Of a stretch of 64,000 nucleotides of DNA, positions 42,657 through 54,008 are shown in pieces (positions within the stretch are counted from its first letter, which is position 1; each line of letters starts with the position of its first letter). The position numbers were made by a program, and so were the translations under genes. The stretch is from Chlamydomonas sphaeroides (Eukaryota > Chlorophyta > Chlorophyceae > Chlamydomonadales > Chlamydomonadaceae): positions 98,759 to 162,758 of the forward strand of contig BDDC01000001.1 of NCBI GenBank assembly GCA_001662425.1. The letters run 5' to 3'. The notes under the pieces were generated by a model. That model ran no database searches. It had not been told where the DNA came from and saw nothing but the letters and a program-made list of their open reading frames with translations.

Positions 42657-45600
42657 ATGGACGGACCACACCCGCAATCCGCGCTTGACGCAGGCGCAGT
42701 TCGTGTTGCCGTGAGGTCGGTCACGAGCGATGCGGACGCTTGGCGGGGTACGCAGCTCTGGGTGAAGGGATGTCCCCACGAACCCGAGCGCGACAGCCCG
42801 CCGCGGACACGGACACAGCCAGTCCATCTGCCTCACCACTGCCCAGCCGCGCTGCCCACGCAGGGTCAGACCACTGCTGACGAAAGAGCTATTGCAGGGC
42901 AGCCGGCCATGTATCACAGCTGACGGCCCCTGCGTCACGGTCGGCCGCGACCGGCGCTTCACGTTTGACCACGCCTTTGGTCCCGGCTCCAAGCAGGTGC
43001 ACCTGCCAGCTGCCTTTATCACCCGGGGCTCCCCTGTCACCCGGGGCTTCCAAACTGCCTCACAGCCGTCCGATACTAAGGCAGCCCCTGCCACGGATGT
43101 CGCCTGCTGGCCGACGCTGCATTTCCTGGCCGCTGCCGCTATCGCTCCACCAACAGGACGATGTCTACGAAGAGGTCGTGGCCCCATTGGTGGAGTGCTG
43201 CTTCGATGGCTTTAACGTCACGGTCCTGGCTTACGGCCAGACCGGGAGCGGCAAGACCTTCACCATGGGCACCGGCGAGTGCGGCCATGAGGAGCAGCTC
43301 GGCATCGCGCCGCGAGTCATCCGGTGCGGCCTGCCGCGCCGTCTCGGCTCCACGTGCTCCCTTCCCCTTGGTGTCCGCGAGGGCATCCTAGCGCGTAGCG
43401 CCATCGGAGCCTCCAATGCTCGAATGCGCCACGCTGTTGCCTGTTGTGGCCCCCAGGCAAGTATTCCAGGCCATCGAGGCGAGGCGCGGCCAGGCCACGT
43501 TCTACGTCCGTGCGCAGTTCCTGGAGATCTACAATGAGGACATCAAGAACCTGCTGGCGCCGCCGCAGGAGACCGCCACCAAGGTAAGCAGCGGCCTGCT
43601 AGCGCGCTGGTGCTCTGCGCACAGGAGAATGTCAGGCAGCTTGGGATGTGGGCAGGACCGGGGCCCTGCCGGTGGCAGCGACGAGCAGAGTATGCGGCGC
43701 CTACTTGAGTGCACGCCATGCTGTGTCATGTGCGCAGTGGATCACGCGCGAGCCGGCAAGCAGCCAGGGCAGCGCCGGCATTAGCGGCATCACGCTGCGT
43801 GACGGTGGCGACGGCATCATCACCGTCATCGGTGCCAGCGAGGAGCCCGCGGAGGCGGTTGAGGACCTGGAGGACCTGCTGGAGCGGGGCATGGCGGCGA
43901 GGTGGGCTAGGACGGCTCGAGGGGCCCACGGCTGCCTTCAGGGCGAAGCATCCCGCTGGGATTGAAAGCGGCGTAAATTGCAATGTGGTCACGAGCTTGT
44001 TGTGTTGTGCATCAGCACGACCCTTGCGCGGCCTGTTGTGTTGGCCGCCGCAGGGCTACCAGCGCGACCGTGGTGAACGAGCAGTCGTCGCGCTCGCACG
44101 CCATCCTGACAATCATCATTGAGCAGCACCTGCTGCCGGGCCTGGGCGGTCCGCTGGACAGCGCCGGCAGCGAGGGCCGCGGCGGCAGCGTCGGCGGGGC
44201 CAGTGCCAGCGGCAGCTCGGGCGGCGTGGCGGGCGAGGTCCGCACCGCCAAGCTGCACCTGGTGGTGGGTGGGGGGAGGGGGGATGATGCTGCGGCAGCC
44301 GAGCAGTGCGGGTCAAGGTGCCAGCCTAGCCGCCACGTGTTGGCATGGCCTCGCACCTGCACATAAGTTCTCACACGTCTCAGAGGCGGTGTCTGGCCTG
44401 CGTGTGACGGCCCTGGCAGGACCTGGCGGGCAGCGAGCGCACCAAGCAGCTGCGGTCATCGTTCCAGGGCGCCCGCTTCCGGGAGACCGTCAACATCAAC
44501 GCGGTACGTCGTGGGCCGGTTCGAGGGCCACGCCAGTACTTGTTCTGAGGGGGTAGCGGAGGGCAGAGAAAGCAGAGTTCGTGTTGAGCCACAGAGCCTG
44601 CCGTGCTGCACTTATGCTGACAAGTCTGTGGCCGCTCTTGACGTGCCGCATAGGGTCTGCTTGCGCTGGGCAACGTCATTAGCGCGCTTGGTGACGAGCG
44701 CCGCCGCGGCAGCCACGTGCCCTACCGCGAGTCCAAGGTGCGCCCGCGCCCCGCTCCCGCTCCCTATCCCGCCCCCAGGCCCCTGTCAATTGCTGCGCAT
44801 TCCTGCTGGCGATCACACACCACTCCAAGCTTCCGCCTGGTCTTCCCGCCGGCCCCCGCAGCTGACCCGGCTGCTGCAGGACTCTCTGGGCGGCAACAGC
44901 CGCACCGCCATGATTGCCTGCGTCAGTCCCGCGGATGACGTGTTGGAGGAGACCCTCAACACGCTCAAGTACGCCAACCGCGCCCGCAACATCCGTAACA
45001 AGCCCGTGGTAAACAGGTGCGCGGAGGCAATCTGTGGCTCTGACTGGTGGGCATTGTGGTGTTGGACCGCTGGCATCCGTCTGCCTGCAGCGCCGTGTGC
45101 TTGTGGCGGGACGGACAGCTGACGCTTGCCTGGCCGCGCAGGACGCTACCCGCGTCGGCGCTGTCACCCCTGCGTGGCGCTGTGGCCGAGGTGCAGCTGC
45201 AGGTACGTCCGTACCGGTATCTCCGGCGCAACGTCTGAGCCTCCGCCCTAGCTGCTACCTGCCTTTGGCCAACTCTGCCTCTGCCCCTTGTCTATGCCAC
45301 CATCTACCCCACAGCTGCTGCAGCAGCTGGCCTCCCAGCTGCTGCCGCTGCTGCAGCCCGACTGCCGCCTGGCCCGCGAGCTGCCGCTGGGCGAGCTGCT
45401 TGCCCTGGACGCAGCGGACCTCGCGGCCTGCTTGGACGTGCTGTTGCGGGTCAAGCAGTCCCTGGCGGTCGCCTCGGCGGCGGGCGAGCTGGGCGGCAGC
45501 GGAGCGGCAGGCGCCGGCAGTCGGGCGGGCAGCCTGGCGGCCAGCGTTGGTGAGGCCTGGGCTCCCAAACAAGAGGCTTGCGCCGCACCATGTGCACACG

Positions 45601-48600
45601 CCATGTGGGTCGCATGTGGCTATGGGGCTCGTTGGCCGTGTCATCTGTGCCATACGTCCTGCCCCCAGACCTGGGTGCCGGCGCCGGCCGCGTGGCACCG
45701 CTGGTGGCGGGCTGTAGCCGGGCCATCGCCGGCATCCTGCAGGGCCTGGCGGAGATGGAGGCGCAGGGGCACGTCAACTCCGAGGCCAGGTGCGGGCAAG
45801 GCGCGCGCCTGGCCGGGCTCATGTTGCCCAGGGGGCCACCTCTTCTTTCGTACGATACAGTGCATGGTCTGGTGTGAACCCTTTACTGAACTGCCCTGTA
45901 CTGTGTGCTGCACCTACTCAGGGAGCACATTCTGCGCTCCCTGGACGCATCCACGCTGGATCTCCTGCCAGCGGTGCGCGGCATCGGGCCACGCAGCAGC
46001 CTGGCCGCCAGCATCGACACAGGCCGCGGCGGGGGCCCGCACTCTCTGGCGACGGCACTCGAGGCAGCGGCCTGCGAGATGGCTGCTGAGGCGGAACACG
46101 TCTCGCCCAGAGCTGCTGGCAGCGGCACAACGGAGCGCGAGCGGCAGCTTGAGGAACGCGTCAGGTGGGCCCCTCGGCGACGCAGCGTTGTGCATAGTCG
46201 GTATAAGCAGGGTGCATGTGTAACTGGGGCGGCGTGTTGCGCCCACGTCTTAGGACGCTGGAGTCCGAGCTGGCGGCGTGCCGGGTGGAGCTGCAGGAGA
46301 CCAAGGAGGATCTTGACCGCGACGAGATCATCTTTGCCGACAAGATGAAGGAGCTGCAGGTGGGCGGAGGTTGAGGGCCGCATGGACAGGGTGATAATAC
46401 GAGCCAGGCATCTCAACCGCTGCGCCGCCTTTGACTGCCCCGCCCTGCCCGGCTACAGGAAGCCCGCGAGGCCAAGCAGCAGTCGCAGCAGGCGCTGCAG
46501 CAGGCCGAGGAGCGACACGCTAAGGAGGTGAGGCGGGTGCCTTGCCCCCGCCTGTCGCACAGAAACACGGAGCCCCCGTCCAGCCACGGCGCTGACATTG
46601 GCTCCTGCGCGCCCAACCACAGATGGAAGCCCTGCGGAGGCAGGTTACCACCCTCAAATCTGTGGCTCTAGCCGCCAGCCGCGCCAACAGCCGTGCCGGC
46701 AGCGCCACCGGCCGCGGCCCAGCTGCGCTCCGCCGCCCCGGCAGCACCACCGGCAGCGGCTCCGGCTCCCGGCGCACCAGTGCCGACGGCTCCGCAGCCG
46801 ACGGCGACGGAGCCGGTGACGGCGGGCGGCCCCGCGAGGAGGACGAGGTCATCTACGACGAGGAGCTGATGTCGTACATCAGTGAAACCGACTACGCGGA
46901 GCAGCACCGGCGGGAGGTGCTGGAGAGCGACGCAGCGCTGCGAGAGGAGCTGGCGGGGGTGCTCAGGGACAAGGTAGGCGCCCACAGCACACAGCTTGGG
47001 TTTGAGCTTTTAATACGTCGCGAGGTATCAGGTCTGCGTCCTATTGGCAAGGGTCTAATTGCGCTTGGCTGTCGCTGCCTTCCTTGTACAAGGCGGCTGC
47101 TGAGGCCGACCGCGCGGCGGTGGAGCGCGCGGCGCTGGCGCAGCGCAGCAGCTTCGACGCGGCGCGCGCCGCCCTGGAGCAGCAGCTGGGTGAGCTGTCC
47201 GCCAGCATCACGCGGCAGCAGGAGCAGCTGGAGGCGGCGCAGGCGGCGGAGCGCGAGGCGCGCGAGCTAGCCACACTGTGGCAGGTAAGCTGGCGCGAGC
47301 GTTGTTGGCATTTGCCATGTATCTTGCGAGTTCGCTGGGCTGGGTCGATAGCAGTTTTGATGGCGGTGTGCGCATGATGTGGCAACGCAGGAGCGCGCCG
47401 AGGAGCTGGAGTCGGCCATCTCCCAGCGCGAGTCGGGGCTGGCGCAGCTGCGCGCCGAGCTGGCGGAGGTGGAAGGCAGCGCGGCGCGCAGTGCGGAGGA
47501 GCGCGCGGCGCTGCGGCAGCAGTACGAGCAGCGCATCGCCGCGGTGGTGGCCCAGGTGCGTGTCGTGCTCCTGATCCGGCCCATGCGCTAGCTGATTCGT
47601 AGGTAGCAAGGCTCACTGGCAAGGCGCAATAAGAAGCTGCGGGTTGAGCACATGACCCCCGTCTCGGTCCGCAGGTGAGCTCCCTGCAGCGCCAGCTGCA
47701 GCAGCACGAGGCCAACGGCGCGGCCGCCACCTCAGAGCGCCGTGAGCGCCAGCAGCAGGCCGAGCGCTCGGCGGCGCTGGAGGGGGAGCTTTCACGCCTG
47801 CGCGCGCAGCAGGTAGGGCACCGGCAAACATCATGCGCTGCCCATCAGGCTGTGCCTCGTCTGAGGGGCACCATGCATCCTCAGCGGCGCTCACAGCTGG
47901 GCACCAGCGAGCTTCAGTACCGGTAGTATGCGTTGCCCATCAGGCGCGTGCGTGCACCGCCATACGAGTGTATGTCGCCCTGGTAAGCTGAGCACCAACG
48001 CCTACATTTGCCGGATCCACCGCGACCCCCAGGCGGACCTGCGCAAGCAGCTGTCCGAGCGCGTTGCCCGGCACGAGCGCGACGCCGCCGCCCGCCTGCG
48101 CGAGCTGGCGGCGCTGCGCAAGGCGGCCGCCGCCGCGCGCACCCGCATGGCCGCCCTGGAGCAGGAGAACAAGGCGCAGCGGGCGCTGCTGAGGGAGAAG
48201 GTGGCCGAGGTGGCGGCCGCGCAGCAGAAGCTGCGCGAATCGGCTCAGCAGCGGCCAGCCGGGACACGGTTCGGCAGCCCCGGCCGGCGGGAGTACAGCG
48301 GCAGCATCCGCTCGTCGCATGCCAGCAGCGAGGCAGCGGTCGCTGAGCCTGGCAGGAGGTATCCTGCCTCACCCCACCCGGCCCGGCCTCCCGTGGCGCC
48401 GGCTCCGCCGCCGCAGCAGCAGCAGCCTCAGCAGGAGCTGGCAGTGGCCTCGGAGGACGAGGCGCGCCGTGACCGGAATGCGCCCGACCCAGACACGCCG
48501 CTGACAGCTGAGCAGGAGCAGGAAGCGCATAGCTGGGCGGATGAGCTGCTGGAGGTGGTCACCGAGGTCGCGGCGGTGGAGGCGCGCACTGCGCTGCTGG

Positions 48601-51600
48601 TGGGCCGGCAGCGGGAGCTCCTGCTGCGGCGCGACGGGCTGATGCGCGAGCAGAGCGGCCTGGGGCTGCGCACGCGCCGGCGCGCCGAGCAGCTGGCGGC
48701 CGCGGTGGCGCAGTGTGACACGGAGCTGGCGGAGCTCGTCGGCCGCATCCCCTCGCCGCGCTACGACACGCCGCCGGCGTCGACGCAGAGCACGCCGCGC
48801 GGCACAGCCGCCGGCGCGGAGGACGCTGCGGCGGCGGACCGCGAGCGGGAGCGGGAACGGGAGCGCGCCCGGGCGGCCAAGGGCGTTGGCTTTGGCGGCA
48901 GCCGCGCGCTGCTGAGCGACGAGTGGGTGGCTCTGCAGCAGCGCATTGCTGACGTCAGCCACGACAAGGCCAAGCTGGAGGAGCGGCTGCGGAGCGGGCG
49001 GCTGCTGGATGAGGCGGAGCAGCAGGTGGGCGGCGGCGGTGGAGAAAGCGCACTCTGCAAACTTCTCGACTCGGTACCAGAGCCGCTTGACATAATGCGG
49101 TGTGCGTGTATCCATCCGGCATGTGTGCCGTACAGGTCGCGGACTCGCTGGACGACCAGCTGGACGACCTGGAGACGCAGCTGTCGTACATCAGCGGCGA
49201 GCTTGCGGACCGCCGGATCGCGCTGGATCAGCTGCGGCGCCGGCGGCAGGCCCTGCAGCAGCATGCCAGCAGCGTGCCGGCCGCCGCGCTGCGGCTGGTC
49301 CTGGGAGCGGCCACGGACGCGTTGGGGCAGCATGCGTACCAGGTGCGGCAGACCTTGTGCTACACGTGTTCCAGAGCCTGCAGGGTTGAGGCGGCTGGGT
49401 GTGTCTTGCCGTGGGCATGTATCTGACCAAGAGTTTGCCATGCAGGCTCGGCAGCTGCAGACGGCACTGGCGGCGACCGAGGCAGGCGCGGCCCACCGGG
49501 AGGCGGCGCTGCAGGTGTGCAAGGCGTGTTGGCCGGAGCCCTGAACCCCGCTGCCAATCCTCAGCTAATACTAACGCCTTGGCCCGTCCCCGCTCTGCAC
49601 CGTGCTCTCAGGTCCGCCTCCGCGAGTCGCTGGTCTCCCTGTCCGCCCACCTGGCGTCGATCGAGGTGAGCGCCCTCTGGAGCTCCGCTGCACGGGGCCA
49701 GCAGCCACGCAGTGCGTCGCTAGTGCCCGGTCCAGGCGTCGCTGCTGCCGCGACGCAATTCGATGCCCGCCTTGCTCTTCTTGTCGTCAACCTGCGGCCT
49801 CCGTCTCTGCCACCGCTCTGGCCCCCACACCCGCAGGCCAGCACCCCGGGCTCGTCCGCGTCCATAAGCTCCGTTGAGATGCGGAACTTGTTGGCCCTGT
49901 ACCTAGATGGTAACGCGCCAAAAGCCACGGACCCGAGTGGCCAGGAGCAGCTGTGCGGGCCACAGCGGGCGGCTATGCCGGGCCCTGACGACGATGACGT
50001 AGTGGAGGAGCAGCGCGCTGGTTCCGTGCCGCACGAGGCAGAGGAGCGGCGAGGAGCGGAGCGCCCCGAGTCAGCTCGTGCCGAGGAGGCTGCCGCCGAG
50101 GACTTGGGCGTCAGTCTTAGCCTGCAGACCTTCATGGCCCGGCCGCTGCCGTCAGGGTCGCTTGGCACACCCAGGCCAGCGTCCTCAGGCCACGGCCCGG
50201 CTCCGGCTGGCAACGCCATGAGCAGCGTCGACTTTGCCCCAGCCAACGGCACCGGCAGCAGCCTACGGCGCTCTGCGGACCTACTCGCCCAGGCGCCGCA
50301 GCCCCGGCCCCAGCCGCCACTGGCGCCGGGGCAAGCCACGCCGCAGCGGCCAGCGGGCGCGCCAGCGCAGGCAGGTACACCCCAAACGGGCGGCATCCTG
50401 CGCCGCGCCAACAGCTCGGACTCAATCGGCAGCGGCGGCTCGGGCTCGGGCGTGGCCAAGCGCGTCACGTGGGGCCTGCCCGCGGGACCTGGCGCAGGAC
50501 GGTCTATCCTTGACCGCCCGGCTGCCGCCGGCGGCTGGCAGGGCCAGGAGCGGCAGCAGCAGCAGCCAGCTGCCCCAGCAGGGCGGCCGGGTGGCGTCGC
50601 TACCGCCGAGCCTGGCAGTGGTCGCGACGGCACCGGCGCCAGCGGGCAGGTCATGGTGGCCCAGGGCGGCATCCTGTACCCTCCCTCGCAGCCGCAACAG
50701 CAGCAGCGCGCGATGCTGGCCGGCCGAGCCTCATCCGACAGTGCCGACGACATCGCCGTCCACGCCGACGCGCCGGGCATCGGCATTGGCGAGGCGTCCA
50801 AGACCAGCCTGTGCTCGCACAACCCCTGGCATGCGTCCAAACAGCAGCGGGGCTCGGGGGCTGGCGCGGGAGAAGACAACGACCTCATGGCGCCGCAGGA
50901 CTCGGAGGTGTGGCTACTGTCTGCCGAGGGCTCAACGCTGAGCATTTTGGACCAGCCGCCACGGCAGCAGCCATCGCAGCAGCTGCAGCGACAGATGCAG
51001 CAGCCCACTTTCTCGCAGCAGCAGCTGGGGTCGCTGCAGCCACAGACGCAGCAACCCCTGCAGCCACAGTGGCAGCAGCACGGCGCGGAGGCAGACCAGG
51101 GTCGAGGGCGGCAATGGGGCAGCGGTCACGCCGAGGCACCACAGGAGCCCCAGCGGCAAGAGCTGCAGCCGTGGCAGCAGCAGCAGCCATACCAGCACCT
51201 CCAGCCCCCTGGTGCTGGCCGGGGCGCACCCCCGCAAGCCCACACCCGCGACGACCGTCCTACCAGTGACGACGACGAGGCGGAGCTGGAGGCGCAGGTG
51301 CAGCTGCTGGCGCAGGCGGCCCAGGCATCGGCCGTGCGGCAACAGCTCGCCGACGGCTGGCCGGGCCGGGGCCACACCGGCGCCGGGGGGCAAGCGGAGC
51401 GCCACGGCGGCTACACAGCCCCGCAGCGGCCATCCCTGCCCTCACACAGCGACCCTCGTTTGGACGCGGACCAGGGCCCTGACCTGCACATGAATGAGGA
51501 TGAGGCCTTCCAGCCGCAGTCTGCAGCCGCAGCTGCGGCGCATCCACCGCAGGACAGGCGCTGGGTCGGTCAGCCGGGCCCCGGCCAATCGCCTGCCTGG

Positions 51601-52263
51601 CCCACGAACGGCGCCGCAACGGGCCCGCAACGGGCGCTGCGGGCGCCCGTGCGCAGCACCAGCCCCGAGCAGCACTATGGCCGACCGCAGCGCCTTGCGT
51701 CTGCGTCGGGTTCCGCGCAGCCGGCCGCAGCCGGCAGCGCGCTGTCAGAGGCGCTCCTGCCGTACAAGGCCCACCTCCGACGCGGCGTGGAGCCGCAGGC
51801 CCCGCAGCCCCGGCAGCAGCTGCAGCAGCAGCTGGGGCAGTGGCAAGGTGCGAGCGGGGGCCGCACGGGCACGCCCGACGGACGGCGGGCCGCTACGGCG
51901 GCCGGCGCGCCGCGTGCTGGCTTCGCCAGCCCGCAGCTGTCGCATAAGCAGCACGAGCAGGCGAGGCAGGCGCAGGCGCGCGCCGGCATCCCAGCGTCCT
52001 GGCTGGCGGCCGCGGCGGCGGTGGCGGGCGCTGCGGGGCCCGACGACGGAAGGCAGGAGGGCTGGGACCCGCGCGCCTCGTACGGCTCGAGCCAGGGCCA
52101 GCAGCAGCAGCAGCTCCCCTGGGCGCGGCCACAGCAGCCGGGTGTGGGCTCGGCGCTGCGTGCCAGCGGCGGCTCGGCGGCGGGTGTGGGCCGGGTCCTG
52201 GACATGGATGAGCGCCAGGCGGCGGCGCTGCGGGCGGCGCGGCAGCGCGGCTTCCTGCCGTGA
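42657..52263 (+). CDS. Kinesin-4 family (KIF4/chromokinesin-like) motor protein
   Basis: Twenty-four exons join in phase for 2,204 residues, starting at ATG 42657; exon 1 ends at 42715 and the last exon is 49837-52263. The motor domain (residues about 14-390) shows VRVAVRVRPL, the P loop GQTGSGKT (exon 43157-43323), switch I NEQSSRSH, switch II DLAGSER, and [20 protein letters not shown]...[12 protein letters not shown]. After it come [14 protein letters not shown], a kinesin-4 neck/stalk hallmark, and long coiled coil (about residues 500-1390). The last 800 residues are Gln/Pro/Gly-rich and probably disordered. Kinesin-4 motors regulate microtubule plus-end length at anaphase midzones and, in algae and plants, phragmoplast/phycoplast arrays or cilia. 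Length is well above the usual 1,000-1,300 because of the tail. Switch I has Glu where most kinesins have Ser. Confidence 0.9.
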
Positions 52264-53000
52264 GCGGGCGTGGCTGAGGCGTCGAGCGCTAGCTACCTGC
52301 GCGCGCTCGTTGGCTTGGTGCGTTTAACATTGTCTCCACTGTTGTATGCTGTCCCTGCCATGCCGGGCCACCACGCGACTTCAGGGTGCACGCTGCCGGC
52401 CATGCTTTTGTCAGTCCCTGGGCGTCATACGCAGCACCCAAGACTACGCACCTGCCCTCCTGGAGAAGCCTCCCTCAGCCAAACCCGTAGCGCTACTGCA
52501 GCCACACCGCCCACGCATCGCTGGTCGTCTGCGCGACCATCACACTCAGCCCCGTCAGCTGCTCCAGTTGTTCCTTATCTCTCGGTGGTAGGCCTGTGCC
52601 AAGCAGTTGCCTGTGGCGGGGTCGTCAGCATGCGGCGCAGGCGTTCGGTAAATCACTGTGGTGACGAGCAGCTTATCAACCGTGATACTGCGTCACAACG
52701 CCCAGCGCAGGGTGCAGCGCGGCACAACGCGCTGCCGCCTTCTGCTCGGCGCGCGGCTCACTTTCGAAAGAAGCATGTCAAGGGAGCTATCGATGCGACG
52801 CAGCTCATCCTACGCCTCCGGGTTCATGGTGGCAGCACTTGATGCATGCGTGTAGCACCATTGCATGTGCTATCGCTGCATGGGACCCGTGTCCCTCTGC
52901 GTGCCGTACACCCGTGAAGGCCCGTGACCCGTGTTTGGGGCGACCAACTTGCTCAAAACCGGCGCCTGTTGCCGTTCATCCACGCCATCAACACATTGCC
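52264..53000. other. Kinesin 3' flank; no gene seen
   Basis: Only short frames without support. No TGTAA was noticed close to the kinesin stop. Confidence 0.4.
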
Positions 53001-53290
53001 ATGTCCGCCATTTCGTTGGTCAAAGCCACGGAGCAGCTGATAGAGGCCACGCTCAAGGAGAATGTAGCCGCCTCAACCGCGTCGTCCGTCGGCGCGCTGG
53101 CAGAGCTGCGCCACCTACACAGGGGACCTACTTGCCGGACGAAGCGGTGTGCAAGGACGACAGCGGCAAGTACACCAAGCAGGCCTTCCAGACGGCCCTG
53201 GTGGCCCACCTGCACAGCCTGACGGGCTACAAGCCCACCATTAAGCTGGACACGGATGGCAAGCGGCACTTTGTGGCCTTCACGCCATAA
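53001..53290 (+). pseudogene. Family X copy 5: internally deleted, frame-shifted
   Basis: The first frame from ATG 53001 encodes a helix ending ASTASSVGALAELRHLH, closely like copy 1 (STDPALLAELRHIHG). The frame then shifts, and the C-terminal domain follows at once: YLPDEAVCKDDSGKYTKQAF, LVAHLHSLTGYKPTIKL, ending RHFVAFTP, TAA 53288-53290. The coiled-coil spacer between these parts (50 or more residues in copy 1) is missing. A 60-nt intron starting at the GT near 53064 and ending in CTACACAG would restore phase, but its sequence encodes the conserved helix, so deletion is more likely. There is no basic presequence at this start. Confidence 0.5.
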
Positions 53291-54008
53291 TCAGCCGCCT
53301 GTGGTGGGCTGGAGCGCCAGGCTGATTGGTACTGTCGGCTTGTCGGACAATGTACGGCATGGCCGTGCCGAGTTGAATCCTGGCAGGTGGCGCGTGGGGC
53401 CCTCTTGTCAGGCCCCAGCCGTACGTAGCCGCGGGCGAGTAGCCAGCAGGGGCACCCGTGGTCGGCGAGCTCGCGTCGATGGGCTTTGGCGGTCGGAGGC
53501 GGCTACGTTGGGTTGCTTGGGGCCATGGGGGCCGCGGATCGCTGCGCCTGCGGGCTAGCCGGTGTCAACCCACGACTCTTCAACGGCCTCTTGTCTCCTT
53601 ACTGTGACACACACGGAGCTTGCACGGCGTCAACCGCGCACCAGCCCGACGGCCGCACCTCACGCTCACACAGCGTTTCCGCTCGGCTCTCCACACCGCC
53701 AGCTCTCCAGGCCCGATCTGCCCATGGTCCTCACTGCCGCCCTGCAGCCCCACACACTCCGATGCCATAATTATCGTCAGCCCAAAAGCAGCAGCCAGCA
53801 GTGCCGGCTCATCCGCCCCTCCTCAACAGCCAGCTCACACATGCCACACATCATCCTGCTCACCGCCTCACACGCACGCACGCCCCCGCTACCACACCAA
53901 GCCTGCCCTGCTGCCCCCGCACACACCGCATGTGGGGTTCTGTTCTACTCAACACTGGGACACACCTTCCCACCGCGCACAGCGCACCCTCAGCGCCCAA
54001 CCGCCGCC
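53291..54008. other. Intergenic; RF3 3' flank
   Basis: No supported gene. C/A-rich sequence at about 53600-54000 gives long frames without domains. Confidence 0.4.
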
